DNA of 64,000 nt from Sialis fuliginosa (lineage: Eukaryota; Arthropoda; Insecta; Megaloptera; Sialidae), in contig OY540810.1 of assembly GCA_961205875.1 (NCBI GenBank), forward strand, positions 3,224,001 through 3,288,000, written 5' to 3'. The translations under genes were made by a program, and so were the position numbers. Shown here one piece after another: positions 32,476 to 44,775 of this stretch. The first letter of the stretch is position 1. Each line of letters begins with the position of its first letter. The notes beneath the pieces were generated by a model. It did no database searches. It had not been told where the DNA came from and worked only from the letters and a program-made list of their open reading frames with translations.

Positions 32476-33200
32476 TAGGTCTGGGCAGAATTTTATTATT
32501 CTATCATAGTCCCTTTGTTCCATGCACCATCAAGAACTACCTTAATATGTAAATACATATTAAAACATGTAAAAAATAATATATCAAGTTTTATTTGACA
32601 TGAAGTTTTTAATCATTACAGTTACGTGCATTTATAATCGTACATAATTTCAAAATCTAATTTAAAATGTTTCACATAATTATATTGTCTATCAGTAAAA
32701 CTTTGAAATGTTGATTTACGAAATTACATAAAAATAAACACGATGTTACGGGTGATCTATTACAAAACACTTTTTACAATCTTGAAAGATATCAAATTCA
32801 CTTTTAAAATGTAAGTCAAACTAAACATTATCAAATAATAAAATGTTTTAATTATAGTATTTACCGTGCATTAAAATCTCCAATTCGTAACAAAGCCAGA
32901 ATGATATAATTACATACGTATGTTATATTCTGTCCTTGTTGTTTTTATTTAAATACATATATATAAACACGGCCATGTAGAGAAAGTATTCAGATGGGAA
33001 TTAATCACAAGTATTTGTTCTTAATGTTATTGATTAAACAAGTAAATACGGTTTTGTATATATTTAACACTATTTATGAAGAAATCGTTGTACACATTTA
33101 ACATTTTTTATTTTAAAACAAGTCGGAAATAATAGAAGAAAGTCGTTTTAAAATATATTTTCAAATAATAATACAATACTTATAGATTTTATATACATAC
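32476..33200. other. AT-rich stretch, no feature seen
   Basis: Nothing beyond A/T-rich sequence was recognised. Confidence 0.4.
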
Positions 33201-33207
33201 TATCCAT

Positions 33208-33720
33208 ACTAATATTATAAATGCAAAAGTGCGTTTGTCTGTCTCTCTGTCTGTCTGTTTGTTACTCTTGATGAAATTTGGCAGTGAGATAGCTTTCATC
33301 CCGTGGAAGGGCAAATGCTACTTCGTATCCCGAAAATTCAACCCCTAAGGAATTGCTAAAGGGTTGAAAAATTTGTTGCGGCGGCTAACGATCTAAAGCT
33401 AGGTAAAAATATATTTTTTTATACCAAGGCATGTGGCACGTCAAAATGTATAATCAAATCAGTGGAATTTGATACTCTAAATCAAAAATGGCGGTTCTTT
33501 AAAGCAAATCCAAAAAAAAAATGTATATCAAGGCATAGGGTGTTAAAATGTAGATCTCAATCAGTAGAATTTGATCAAACAATATCATTTTTAATTTTGG
33601 AATAATAGGAAGGAGTGTCAGAATTTTTATTTTTATTTTCATATCTAGTCCTGTTGGATGTCAAAATGTAGATCTCAAATAGTAGAATATGACCCTATTT
33701 TTATATTTTTATCTCATTCA
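33208..33720 (+). repeat. Dispersed repeat with internal 3-fold module
   Basis: The start ACTAATATTATAAATGCAAA with a GTCT microsatellite is a widespread arthropod repeat start. From about 33400 the words GTCAAAATGTAGATCTCAA and AGTAGAATTTGA recur three times at roughly 110-base spacing. The same body, with a different start, is present at 35550-35935. Confidence 0.65.
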
Positions 33721-33822
33721 AAAATACACCTGTAAGTGGCTCCAAACAGTTCACGTAGTACGTACTTCGGAATCCTTATGGCATACACTAGTGTATGTCC
33801 TGCCCGAATTATTTTTTTCTTA

Positions 33823-34156
33823 TGTCCGGTATCATAAAGGACCTAACAAATTTGTTAGCTAGCAAGCACTTTCAACTGAGATATCAAACTTATATGACAG
33901 TTCTTTTGGAGTTTGTTGATGACTTTGACAAGTTTCGCGCACGCGTTGTAGGTAAATACAAACGGTATTAAAACAGTGGTGATGTTATGAAAATTATTTT
34001 GTACGGTCAAAGATACCAACTGTGTTACAATTAGTTGAAGTGTCACTGCTCTAAATTCCATAACTAATCCATAGATACTAGTACAGTATTAATACCCCAT
34101 TTGAATGTAATTGCTATAGCTAACAAATTTTGTTAGGTCCTTTATAATACCGGACA
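33823..34156. mobile_element. MITE with TGTCCGGTATCATAAAGG ends, copy 2
   Basis: Nearly identical to 16829-17148, with a small extra GATACTAGTACA near 34073. TTA lies on each side, unlike the TATAA of copy 1, so the duplication length is uncertain. Confidence 0.88.
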
Positions 34157-34754
34157 TTAACCTTTAAAGGATCGGCACTGGATCACTAGACCTTTTAATT
34201 ACATTTTAATTTACGTTTGATATCATTACTTATTTTGAATAAGAATAAAATATGTTCACATTGTAACATACATAGGTAACATTAAACATAATTAATACGT
34301 ATTATTTTTATAGTAATAAAATTGTAGTACATTCAATTCGTTACCACGACCATTACAAATAACCTTCATATAGGTGGGGTTAACGTCTGATATTGTCCCA
34401 TATTAATAATATGGACATAACGTAAAGAGGTACACAGTGTCAATATAGAAAGTAAAAATGTTTATACGGTTTTTGGTCACAAAAAACATTCGGTTAAAAC
34501 CTGTAAGCCTTCCAGTTTCAAGATACAATATATGTATACGTGAAAGGATTTTTTACTAGACTCAGTGGGCGTATAAAAATTAAATAAAGCAGTTACATAA
34601 AAAATAAAATGCCATTTTTTTAAATATCTTACTTAATATTTTATACATGTTTTTTATATAAGTGTTTTATTTATAATTTATATTTATTTTCGTATTTATT
34701 TCAATTACTTCATAGGGTTCGTTGTAATGTCATTTTTCCACCCCCTTCAGTCTT
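34157..34754. other. AT-rich stretch, no feature seen
   Basis: No open frame or repeat boundary recognised. Confidence 0.4.
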
Positions 34755-35108
34755 ACTACTAGAGCACTTTTAGTAAAACCCTAAAATTTAGGAACACGTC
34801 GCCATATTTTCTAAACAATTGAATGTATGAAAAATTTTTTTTTACAAAAGTTTCTAATTTTTTTATGATCTTTAAAATTATCTACTTTTGGATATACCGT
34901 TCCATTTGATTTTGCTGAGAAACGAGCATGTATCCCTCAAACTACCCCGTAAGGAGGGGTTTTAGGGGGTTGAAAATTCTTTAGGGTCGATATATACAAT
35001 CATATATTAATCTACTAGTAGATTAATATATGATACAATACATTTTTTATTATAAAAATCCATCTTCGATAGTTTGGGCGTAAAACATAGTCTGGAACAC
35101 CCGGTAGA
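34755..35108 (-). mobile_element. Dispersed repeat with ACAGGATGTTCC-type end, copy 2
   Basis: Inverted relative of 30310-30580. It contains an extra block around 34870-35020 (TACCCCGTAAGGAGGGG) and a small perfect hairpin (CATATATTAATCTACTAG with its complement). Confidence 0.55.
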
Positions 35109-35549
35109 TAAGAAAATAATGATACAAATTAAAAAGTGTCGCGACGTAAAACGATGTTTTAATAGATTGAAGTGTTCAGGAAAATCCGGTCGTCTTATAA
35201 CTATTATGTAATTTTTTATTATTAACAAAAACTATAATAAATTACAGGTATGTGCTGTTAATTACAGTGGCCAGACAAATCACATTCACTTGTCTATCTT
35301 CAAAAGAAATGCACTCGTATGTTTTATACATTTTCTGTTCTTTACATTACTTTCTGATTATGTCAGATTTCGAGTTATTTATTTACTTTCTTAAGAATAA
35401 GTAACTTTATTCATTAATATCATCTATTTGCTATGATACGTGTAATATTTTATTCTTTAGTGTTTTTTTCTAAGCAAATAATAAATAGATACAACAGATG
35501 AAGAAAGTTTTGTTTTTGTTTGAAATATCATACACTGAATATACTTTTT

Positions 35550-35960
35550 AGGGTTCCGAAGAAACCCTATTAATCTCACTTTGTTGTCCGTCCGTCCTTT
35601 TCAGTCAAAGCCAAATAGCTCGTAAACTATATAAGCTAGGAACTTGAAATTTTTACTGAACATGTAAAATGACACCCTCTAGTAAAATATGTACAAATTT
35701 ATTGAATAAATAATTTTTCAGGGGGGCCAATAAGGAGCTAAAGCTAGGTAAAAAAAATATTTTTTTTATATCAAGGCATGTGGTACGTGAAAATGTATAA
35801 CCAAACAAGCGGAATTTGACCCTTTTTCTATTTTTAGGGGGCTTTAAAGCAAATCCAAAAAAAAAACAAAAAAATTGTATACCAAGATGTATGTCAAAAT
35901 GTACATCTCAATTAGTAGAATTAGGGGGCTAAAAGCAGTATTTTTTTCATCGAAAATGGA
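35550..35960 (+). repeat. Dispersed repeat with GGGTTCCGAAGAAACCC start
   Basis: Short stem GGGTTCCGAAGAAACCC, then GTCCGTCCGTCC. From about 35715 it shares the body of 33390-33580 (AGCTAAAGCTAGGTAAAAA, AAGGCATGTGG). Confidence 0.6.
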
Positions 35961-35976
35961 TTTGTTATATAATAAG

Positions 35977-36270
35977 AAGAGATTGGAAAAATAGTTGTTA
36001 TTTTCAATGAAATAGTTACTAGTTGAATTTTTTTTAGGAAAATAGTTGGTAAATAGTTTTTTTTACGATTTAATAATAATTAGTGCAAACGAAGCAGTAA
36101 AAAGTGTCGCAAATAGTTTAAAAATAGTTGGAAAGGTACATAGTTGCAAATAGTTGATTTCAAATTGTGTTCAATCAAACCAGTTTTCTGAAAACGGTGG
36201 AGATATGTAATAAAAATTACAATAAATGCATTTTTACGCAATAGTTGAAAAACTATTTTTCCAATCTCTA
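35977..36270. mobile_element. hAT MITE with AGAGATTGGAAAAATAGTT ends
   Basis: The ends AAGAGATTGGAAAAATAGTT and AACTATTTTTCCAATCTCTA are flanked by the exact 8-bp duplication ATAATAAG at 35969-35976 and 36271-36278. The interior repeats AAATAGTTG words many times. The right duplication overlaps the start of the following MITE. Confidence 0.88.
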
Positions 36271-36276
36271 ATAATA

Positions 36277-36710
36277 AGGTACTGGCACCAGTTATGGCCG
36301 CTATAAGAGTAAGGTTTACTGTTTTTATGATTGACAAGATTCTTTTTTGTAATTCTCATGAACTCATATTACTAATAAAACAAATAACTCTTTATTTAAT
36401 CAATTTAATAACCAAAGTTCACAAAATAGTTTTTTTTAACTATAGCCTTTTATTTTGTTTATGTTTTTTCTCCAGTAATAGATAAAGTAAAACTAGTAAC
36501 GAGCACGCAGTGATGGACACTTGCTAATGATTACAAAATGGTACTACGACACAAAAGATATACAAGAAAGAATCCTCAAATTTGAACCAATGTAAAACAG
36601 TTGCTATGATAATATAATAATTAATAAATAAATTATACTAATAATTAGTTCGAATGTCCACCATTTTGACACCTATTGACCGATTGTCATCAAATCACGC
36701 TGCATACTAA
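36277..36710 (-). mobile_element. MITE AGGTACTGGCACCAGTT family, copy 1 (truncated)
   Basis: It begins AGGTACTGGCACCAGTTATG after TA and matches 57305-57871 and 62169-62712 in reverse. Homology fades near 36710, so the far terminus is lost. Frames at 36080 and 36294 are element sequence. Confidence 0.85.
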
Positions 36711-37459
36711 AGCAAAACGTACTAACAAGGTTCCACTGTAGCATGTTTATTAAAAGTAATATCGCAATTTGTTCCTTATTATGTATACTGCAAGAGTACT
36801 TTTAATTAAAATTTATCTCCATTCTTCCTTCAACAGTGCAAAGATACTTTAGGTATGCTCTATTTGCAAATATAAAAAAAATAATGTAAATAATAATTTG
36901 TTAAACATTTATCCTTCACGATTAATAAATTCGCATTGCAGCGTCGCAATATAGAATTTGCTGGATGCAATGTGTATTTATTAAGAACTACTTTCCGATT
37001 TAATAATTTACATGAAATACATAGTTTTTGTTCATTGGAAGGGAACGTTTTTTTACCAGGAAGGACTTTAGTTACTTTAGTTTATAAATAATTCAAGGTA
37101 AATCAAAAGCGAGACGAGATTTATTTATTACTGCTTATTGCTTTCTACAAATATGTTATTATTTGCATTTCCTAGTTCCAGTATTTTTTAAAACCAAATA
37201 GATTATAGCCACAATACAATTTTTAATATCTGTAAGCTCTATCTGTACTAGAGATTCTGAAGTCTCAGCTTTTTCAAAGTTCCAGGACTCGAGACTCATC
37301 AGTTATTACGTTCAAAAAAATTCATTTGATATATAATAATCTATAGTTTATGTTTCATTCATATTATTCTATCTTTTTAGTTTATCAGAAATGTTTTAAT
37401 AAAATAAGAATATTGTTAGGATTACTTATAAGAATGTCCCGTGGTTCCCAAGGCAGATA
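36711..37459. other. AT-rich stretch; piece shared with 60735
   Basis: 37380-37470 (AGAAATGTTTTAATAAAATAAG ... GTCCCGTGGTTCCCAA) is similar to 60738-60830. No exon seen. Confidence 0.4.
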
Positions 37460-37648
37460 TTTTAATAATTTAAAAACTATAGGTTCCTATTTAAAAAAAT
37501 GATGTTGACCTTCAAATATCCGTTAAAACAGCAAATAAATATTAATATTCGATTACCCCCTCATAACCAAACACTTTTTGGTTGAAACATTTTTTTCAAA
37601 TGTGCGAAATAATAATCTGTAACACTTTAAATGCCCCACCCTGTATAT
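37460..37648. mobile_element. Single arm of the 7221-8098 foldback family
   Basis: From ACTATAGGTTCCTATTTAAA to TTTAAATGCCCCACCCTGTA it equals the right arm of 7221-8098 with small deletions. The left arm is missing. Confidence 0.85.
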
Positions 37649-38004
37649 AAATTTAATTCATTTTTTGACACACATCAGTGGGAAAAATTCTTTTCACACA
37701 TAAACAGGAAATGAAAATGGAAGCGAGCAAAGGTACGGTAAATATAACTTAATTTCCATTTTTATTTCAAATGTGTGTCAAAATTAAAACGCATTGATGG
37801 CATTACCAGTAAAAATGAAATCGATAGTGAATGGGAGATTTAAATAAATATACAATTTAATTTAATTAGAAAGACTTATAATTAATTTGTTAATGCTTTA
37901 TGAATTATTGTGGCATTGACAAGTCGATGGTTTACTTTTAATTTATAACGAACGTGGGTAAGTTATTTTGAAAATATTATGTACATTCTTTATAAATTTA
38001 TTTA

Positions 38005-38273
38005 CAGGGTGTCCACTTTCTGGAAAGTCAGGGAAAAGTCAGGGAATTTCTTTAAAATTCTGAAAAGTTAGGGAATTTATTAAATTTTTTTTGGAAAGTC
38101 AGGGAATTTATTATATCTGGGAAGTCAATAAAAAAAAAAGTGTATAAATTTAAGTTGACGAGCAAAAAAAAGGTATTTTGCACATTATAGGGCCCCTCTA
38201 GTGGTCAGGGAATTTTGAATCTGTGGTCGGGGAAGTCAGGGAATTTTATTTTCAAAAAATAGTGAACACCCTG
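38005..38273. mobile_element. hAT-like MITE, CAGGGTGTCCAC ends
   Basis: The ends are CAGGGTGTCCACTTTC and TAGTGAACACCCTG. The interior iterates GGAAAGTCAGGGAATTT. Flanks are AT-only and no clean 8-bp duplication can be read. Confidence 0.75.
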
Positions 38274-38901
38274 ATTTAACAAATTTAAATTTTACGCTTT
38301 TGTTGTTGCTATCTTAAATAAAGTTCATTTTTAGTTTTATACTGAATCATAATTAAAATAAGATTCGAATAAAAATAAAATATTTTACAAAGTATGGCGT
38401 GGTACAAAATCCAAATTTATAAGTTATAACAACGAAGTTTTACTTTCATTAAACTATAAATATATTACAGTGGTTTCAACTTTCCACGGTCTTTGGGAAC
38501 TTTATAGATTCTAGATAATGATAATATTTTAGCCTAATTTTGGAAAATGCGTTAGAAAGTAAAAAAAAAAAAAAACGAAATAAAAGTTTATTTTATCCCA
38601 ATAAAAATATATTTTTTTAATTAAACATATTAACATCTTTTGCATCTAGTCTATGTTATTCACAAATAGAATGATCTATTGCAGATATAAGTTGTCAGAA
38701 ATGGTATCAAGTACTGAGCAATATAATCTCATGATATTCATTTAAATTAAAATATTAAATATCAATTTAATAAATATTGTCTTCAATGTGGAGTCGGTTG
38801 ATACATCGATCTGTTATTATTTTTCATTAGCTAACAATTGAGAGATATTACAGGATTCAGTAAATAATTCTAAACCCAATACGCGCTTTTATCTGAATAT
38901 T
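38274..38901. other. AT-rich stretch, no feature seen
   Basis: Only A/T-rich sequence and homopolymer runs were noted. Confidence 0.4.
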
Positions 38902-38909
38902 GTATCAAT

Positions 38910-39337
38910 CATAGACATAGAGAATGGACCACGCATCTGACTCGAAAACAGAGTCGTGTCAAAAGAAAGAGATACAAACAGGTTTGGAATATACTTGTCC
39001 TTTTTTTAATCAGGAGTGTAACTATTTTATTCTTGGCCCCGAACATTAAAAATATTCATAGATATATATATATAAAAAAAAACAGTTATTGATTTCTAAA
39101 TAATATAAGTTTCGAATTTTTTGACCCAATTTTAATATCTTGTTCTTCCTTTTTCGTAGCTTCGTAATGTAACCTAATATCAAAAAAATATTTAAAATTT
39201 TGTTAAGTAAATTTTGTATGTGCTGTTTGTAAGTGCAATCCACCTTATCATTTTGTAGCAACCACGTGGGAATTGATTTAAAACTATTTTTTATTAATAT
39301 ATATTTAATATTTTTGGTAGCATTCTCTATGTCTATG
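38910..39337. mobile_element. hAT-like element, CATAGACATAGAGAATGG ends, short copy
   Basis: CATAGACATAGAGAATGG and its complement at the ends. The exact 8-bp duplication GTATCAAT lies at 38902-38909 and 39338-39345. It is a deletion derivative of the 5010-5716 type. Confidence 0.92.
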
Positions 39338-39827
39338 GTATCAATGCAAATAGTAGATTTTTTTTCGCGGAATCTAAGTGGAAGAACTATAACATCAAAT
39401 ATAACGAAAAATATTGTACCCTCATAGTTAAATGTAATTTGGTTATTTTGACAAAATTTTAAGTCAAGTTCGTATATTAATTAATTAACGCATAATACAC
39501 GTATGTGACTTAAATGGGTTAACGTCCTTAACAAGGCGTACATCTTTTATAGTGTATAAGCAATTGTTAACCGTCACGAATTTCCCGTGAAAATGTGTAG
39601 TTTCTATGGAAAATTAACATAGCCAGCAAGGTCGCGACATGTTGTCGTAATACAGACAGTTATGTCTTCATTGTTACATGAGCAGAACAATACCAGCAAC
39701 AATGGGTGTGTGAAACAGTGGCTGTCAACATTTTTTTCTGTGTTTTATGCAATTTATTTCACTAGTATACCCCAATTTCGATTACTGAGCTTCCCACGAG
39801 ACCGACTTAAATTGATGTAAGACTTAA

Positions 39828-40143
39828 TCTATATCTTGTGTAAAACGCAACGTCTGTCTGTCTGTCTGTCTGTCCGTTCGACCGCTTACCGGACTACCAC
39901 TGATACGATTTACGTGTTTTTTTTTTAATTCATAGATATGTTCTTTGGTCAGGTATTAGTTAGGTAGTAAATAAAATCGGAAATATCTCGTCTCCTATGC
40001 GAGATAGGGGGTTGTTTTCCCCTCCAAATGCCCCACCCTCGGGATATTTTTCCTGCCGGATCTAATGAAACTAATTACAACCTTTCATACGTGACAGGGG
40101 GTGAAATATTAACTCTCGTGCGAAGCCGGGGTGAGTCCGCTAG
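39828..40143 (+). mobile_element. Helitron-like element ending GTGAGTCCGCTAG
   Basis: It starts TCTATATCTTGTGTAAAACG after A, has a GTCT microsatellite and ends ...GAAGCCGGGGTGAGTCCGCTAG. The base after CTAG is A rather than T, so the exact end is uncertain. The middle has the GGGTTGTTTTCCCCTCCAAA block also seen near 9890 and 18620. Confidence 0.6.
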
Positions 40144-40410
40144 AATAATATAAAACGTAACATCTATCTGTCCGTTATTACTCAAGAACCACTTATCCGA
40201 TTCACTTTTTTTTTAAATTCATAGATAAGTATGTTCTCTGACCAGGTTTTAGTATATATTTTGTTACGTTAGGCAACATTAGGAATAAGCAGCGATGATA
40301 ACAGTAAATAAAGTCAGAGAAAAATTTGCCAAATAATTCAACTATATTTTTCAAAAGTCCTAAACAATAATTCCGTAGTACACGCGAGTGAAGTGTGGGT
40401 GTTTACATTA
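40144..40410 (+). mobile_element. Deleted relative of the 41181 Helitron
   Basis: TCAAGAACCACTTATCCGAT and the tail CCTAAACAATAATTCCGTAG are shared with 41181-42080, but the 500 bases in between are absent. The GC-rich terminal hairpin is eroded (CGCGAGTGAAGTGTGGG). Confidence 0.65.
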
Positions 40411-40516
40411 TAAAAGGAAAAACCCTTGAAATTTCACGTTTCTAGGTCCAAGGGTTTCGGCTCGGCGATGATAAATCAGTCAGTCAATCAGGACATGTTA
40501 TTATATGTATATAGAT

Positions 40517-41177
40517 CAGGCCTGCACAACATACGGCCCGTTATTGATTTATAATATTATAAAAGGTATACTATACCTATAGACTTATTTCCAACGGTTT
40601 ATTTCCAAAATAACGAATTTTCAGAAAAAATGTATGAGTCAAAAGTTTCATGGTCTTGAGGAGGCTAAATATTGACATTATGGGGTGAGCTTAGAAAGGT
40701 CAATTTGATGAGTTTTCAGGTTCATCTTTTCATTTTCAAATCTAAACCTATATTTTTATTGCAGATTAGTAACTTAAGAGATAAACAAGGCAATTTTTGT
40801 TTGGAACATTTTTTCTGAAAATGTCAATTTTTTATTATAAGGAGCAAACCAAAGAAAACTTTCTGGATTTTCCATAATTTTTTATTCGAAATTACCTACT
40901 AATTTTTATAAATAATCGCAAGAGGTTTAAAGTTCTTAGATTTATGCAAAGATTCTCACAATTTTTTTTTTAATATGTAATTCAATTTTTTTTTTCAAAA
41001 TTTCAGAATTTTTTTTTTTATAAAAAAGTTGCATAAAAAATTTACAATAAATTTTTTAAACAATTCTCCGAGAATCCTTGCTTAGTTTAGTTTTCGAGTA
41101 AAAAATTTTCTTTCGGCCCGCACAAGTTTTTCATAACGTATTACGGCTCGCCTTACATTTTGAGTTGTGCAGGCCTG
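40517..41177. mobile_element. hAT element, CAGGCCTGCACAAC ends
   Basis: The ends are CAGGCCTGCACAAC and GTTGTGCAGGCCTG. The left duplication ATATAGAT is 40509-40516. The right copy is split by a Helitron: ATA at 41178-41180 and TAGAT at 42081-42085. No transposase frame remains. A degenerate end of the same family is seen near 52968-53030 (GTTGGCCAGGCCTGAT). Confidence 0.92.
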
Positions 41178-41180
41178 ATA

Positions 41181-41209
41181 TCCTTAATATATATAAAGCT
41201 CAACGTCTC

Positions 41210-41251
<42 letters not shown>

Positions 41252-42080
41252 CGTTAGTTACCTTATCACTCGAGAACCACTTATCCGATTTACGAGTTTT
41301 TTTTTTTAATTCATAGGTACGTTCTCTGGCCAGGTTATAGGCTATATTTTTTTACGTTAGGTAACATAACAACAAAGCAGTGACGATAATAGTAAATCAA
41401 GTCGGAAAAAATTTTGCCGTCGGCGCGCTGTTTTGTAATACGCTGCCTAAACCGTTCAATATAGAACAAAATAATGTATTAAAGAATTGTGTAGAATCAA
41501 AAGTTCTACAATTAAGTCAGCGACACGATATGTCTAACTTTTATATTTAAGCCACAATGACTGCTTTTATGTTACAAAAAAAACATAAAATATTTGGGTT
41601 TTGTTTACATGGACTTATGACCTGCAAAACATTAATCCTTATCGAAATAAATGATTTCATCGTCATAAGTACTTAATGTAGATATAGTTTGCCATTTACA
41701 GCATCCAATTTGGTCGTATAGTTTAGAAAATATCTTAAAATATATTTATAAAGGTAACATTTTAAATGTATGGTGTCGTGCCGCATCGAAGCGATGTACA
41801 TCAGACTGGATTCGCTTACGTTCGGTAGATATTCGGAGTCCCTCGGCTGACGTTTGAGTTAATTTTGTTTTCAATAATTAACATTTAAATTTAAACAGAA
41901 CACAAATTATTTGTACTTTTTTCTTCTGATTCGTTTTTGTTAGGTAATTTAGGTATTGATAAATTATTATTACAATAATAACTAATCGTGTTTGTACTTA
42001 ATTAATTAAACTATATTTTTCAAAAATCCTAAACAATAATTCCGTAGTCTACGCGAGCGAAGCCGCGTGGGCCCAGCTAG
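41181..42080 (+). mobile_element. Helitron (non-autonomous), copy 1
   Basis: It begins TCCTTAATATATATAAAGC and ends CGAAGCCGCGTGGGCCCAGCTAG, with a small GC hairpin just before CTAG. The insertion is between A and T without duplication, as Helitrons do. A (GTCT)n tract of about ten units sits near the 5' end. There is no Rep/helicase frame. 41748-41862 is a segment not shared with the other copies. Confidence 0.95.
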
Positions 42081-42085
42081 TAGAT

Positions 42086-42890
42086 TATAAAAAATAAATA
42101 TCATATCATCTTGTAAAAATATTAATATTAACCCTATAAATAATATACAAATAAACACAGGTAATTTAATTTTTAGCAATATAATGTTCTATTGATAAAC
42201 GTGTTTTGTTTTATAAAAAATACTTCACTAATTAAATATACCTATTTTAACTGATTGAACTCAAAATAATCCAATTAATGTTGTTTTGACGTCCGCGTAT
42301 TAACAATAAGTTTGTTCAGTTAGTTATTCTCGTAGTTGAATATTGTTTTGGTACTACTGTATCCTCGTTTCCGATGCAGTATGTCGTACTCGTATGTATG
42401 TATTTACGTGTAAAGTTGTTGCGAACGTATACAGTACACACGCGTTTGGTTTCCTATTGTAATAAAAACAAGCGACAGATATTCTGCGATAAATAATTGT
42501 GTGTTTGTGTGTGTGTTTGTGCGCGACATTGGCTGTATATGATGGATTATCTTATTGTTTATGTTTTTATCAGGAATTAGGATTAGGTCTTATTTTCTCA
42601 GGTGATAAGTATCACGTATGAATATGATATTTGGTAATAAAATTTATTTAAGTAATAATGAATTCATACTTTTATTAGCCAATGTTATTTTTTATGTTCA
42701 AACATACATACACATCCGTGACGGGTGGGACGTTTTGACAGATTTTTTGACAAATATTTAAATATTTAAAGGTGTATATATATTTTTTAAGATATGGTAA
42801 ACGTGAATATCTGTCTTAACCTTGTTAAATTAATAGATTTGTATGTGTGACGGGTGGGACATGAATTACCCTCTCCTCTTTAAATACTTG
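42086..42890. other. AT-rich stretch, no gene seen
   Basis: A GTGT microsatellite lies near 42500-42523, and GTGACGGGTGGGAC occurs twice (42720 and 42847). No exon seen. Confidence 0.4.
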
Positions 42891-42898
42891 TACTTGAC

Positions 42899-43108
42899 CA
42901 GGGCCGTAAATACCACCGGGGCAGTGCCCCGGGGCTCCCGAGAATAAGGGGTCCCGCAGTAGCGTAAAACTTTTATTTTTATTAGGTTTTTTTCGTTGCC
43001 AACTTGAATTTTACACTTATTATTCATGAAAATTAATAAGAAGTGTAAAAAAGTAATTAAAATCTAAATCAGTCACTTCTTGCCCCCGAGCCTGTAGTTA
43101 AGGCCCTG
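42899..43108. mobile_element. hAT MITE, CAGGGCCGTAA ends
   Basis: CAGGGCCGTAAATACC and GTAGTTAAGGCCCTG at the ends. The exact 8-bp duplication TACTTGAC lies at 42891-42898 and 43109-43116. This is the intact counterpart of 1132-1450. Confidence 0.93.
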
Positions 43109-43116
43109 TACTTGAC

Positions 43117-43792
43117 GTAGAAATTCAGATCAAATTAATCATCCAAATTTTTTATTGGGTGGGACAAAAAAAACAGATTTTTTCAAATGACAGTAAATTT
43201 TAAAAGATAATTAAATGTTCTAACCTGAAATGTAAAATTAGAACGTTTTGCTACAATACAATGGCGGAAAAATGTTGCCAATTTCGACAAAAACATACCA
43301 ATAATGGTTGGAGTCGATTTGTTCAATTAAAAATGGAGTAAAATCCAAAATACCAGTTTTATTTATTTTTATTAAAAACTATATCGCATTAGTAACAAAA
43401 AACTGCATTCTATTCTTAGAAAAATAATAAAATAATTTTTAAATTATGTGGCTATATTTTATTTTCTAATCGTGAAGAAATTTTATAACTTTCATCTAAA
43501 TATGAATAACAACTTTAAATTTAGGTTAGAATTTATTTTACGGTCCATTTGATTTTAAATTGATAATTGACGATAATACTATCATTTTGTTTCAACATAC
43601 AGAACAATCTATTATCTTCATGGGATAATATTAAATACATATAGTTTATATATGAAATATTCATACAAAATTTTCATTACTATGAAAAAAAATACATATA
43701 AGTGAAAGACTCTTCTGATTGTTTTGGGAATTTTTGTAAAATTAAGTTTACGGTATAAAATTATTGTTAATATATTTAAGTAACTAGGTTTA
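43117..43792. other. AT-rich stretch, no feature seen
   Basis: No open frame, splice-supported exon or repeat boundary recognised. Confidence 0.4.
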
Positions 43793-43800
43793 GTTAATAC

Positions 43801-44775
43801 CAGGGCTTCGAACTGGAACTGAACCGAAAACCGGAAAAACCGTTATTTTTTCCCGGAACGAAAACCGAAACCGAACCGAAAAAAAATACCGTTTTTTTCG
43901 GTTCAATACATGCTAAAATACGCGAGTTAACATGATATTACTCCCGACTTGAATTGTCGTTCAGTTGTCATTAAAGCAACACGTCTTATACATTTTGGGT
44001 ATTCGCTCTTCTATTATTGGGTCACTAGTCAACTAGTCACTACCATCCATACTAAGTATTCATTTTTTAAATTGTTCTCTTTATTTCATTCATTAATATA
44101 GTGAACCCCCGTTTTTGAAGAGACTGACGGGAAAAAAACATAATTAGAGGGAAAACGACAAAACGTATAGTTTTAATAAAAGAGATCATGAAATGAAAAC
44201 ATACACTTAAATAAAAACAATGATACGCCAATGCCTCATTTTAAAATTTTATTTTAATCTATATATATAAAAATGAATCCCTATTTCCCTTGGTCACGAC
44301 AGCACGCGAGAACGGCTGGACCGATTTCAATTTTTTTTTTGTTGTGTTTGTTATTGTCAGGAGAAGGTTCTTATGAAAGAAAAAATTAAAAAAATTGCGC
44401 GGAAAATTAGAAAAATTAGAAAAACAGAGAAAACCAATGATACAAACCTATCTTAAACACAAACCGTATTACAGTTTCGGTTTGTATATACCGTTTGTAT
44501 GTAAAATAATTCATCCTCTGTCACGCGTGGAGGGTTGTACGGGGGGGTTTTAGGGGGGAAAGCAACCCCCTATCTTGCATATTTTTTGACCGGATTTATT
44601 TGAAACTTAAAATAAATACTCTTCAATACAAATAAATAAATAATCAATAAAAAACAAATAAAGGAAATTTAAATATTTCACCCCATGTCACGTATGGAGG
44701 TTGTATTTAGTTTCGAAATCAACGCGAGCGAAGCCGCGGGTAGCAGCTAGTCAGTTATATATACAATAAGCCCTG
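43801..44775. mobile_element. hAT element, CAGGGCTTCGAAC family, hosting a Helitron
   Basis: The ends are CAGGGCTTCGAACTGGAACT and AATAAGCCCTG. The exact 8-bp duplication GTTAATAC lies at 43793-43800 and 44776-44783. It is longer than its sisters (6451, 27006) because a Helitron (44258-44750) sits near its right end. Confidence 0.92.
44258..44750 (+). mobile_element. Helitron of a second family, nested
   Basis: It begins TCTATATATATAAAAATGAA after A and ends CGAAGCCGCGGGTAGCAGCTAG before T. The 5' part (ACGGCTGGACCGATTTCAAT) and the 3' hairpin are those of widespread insect Helitrons. No coding capacity. Confidence 0.93.

Noticed and set aside
36294..36485. Frame in MITE copy 1
   Set aside because: The same sequence is noncoding and interrupted in the other copies of the MITE family.
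41213..41250. GTCT tract considered as an independent microsatellite locus
   Set aside because: The same tract occupies the same position in the 59202 Helitron, so it belongs to the element.
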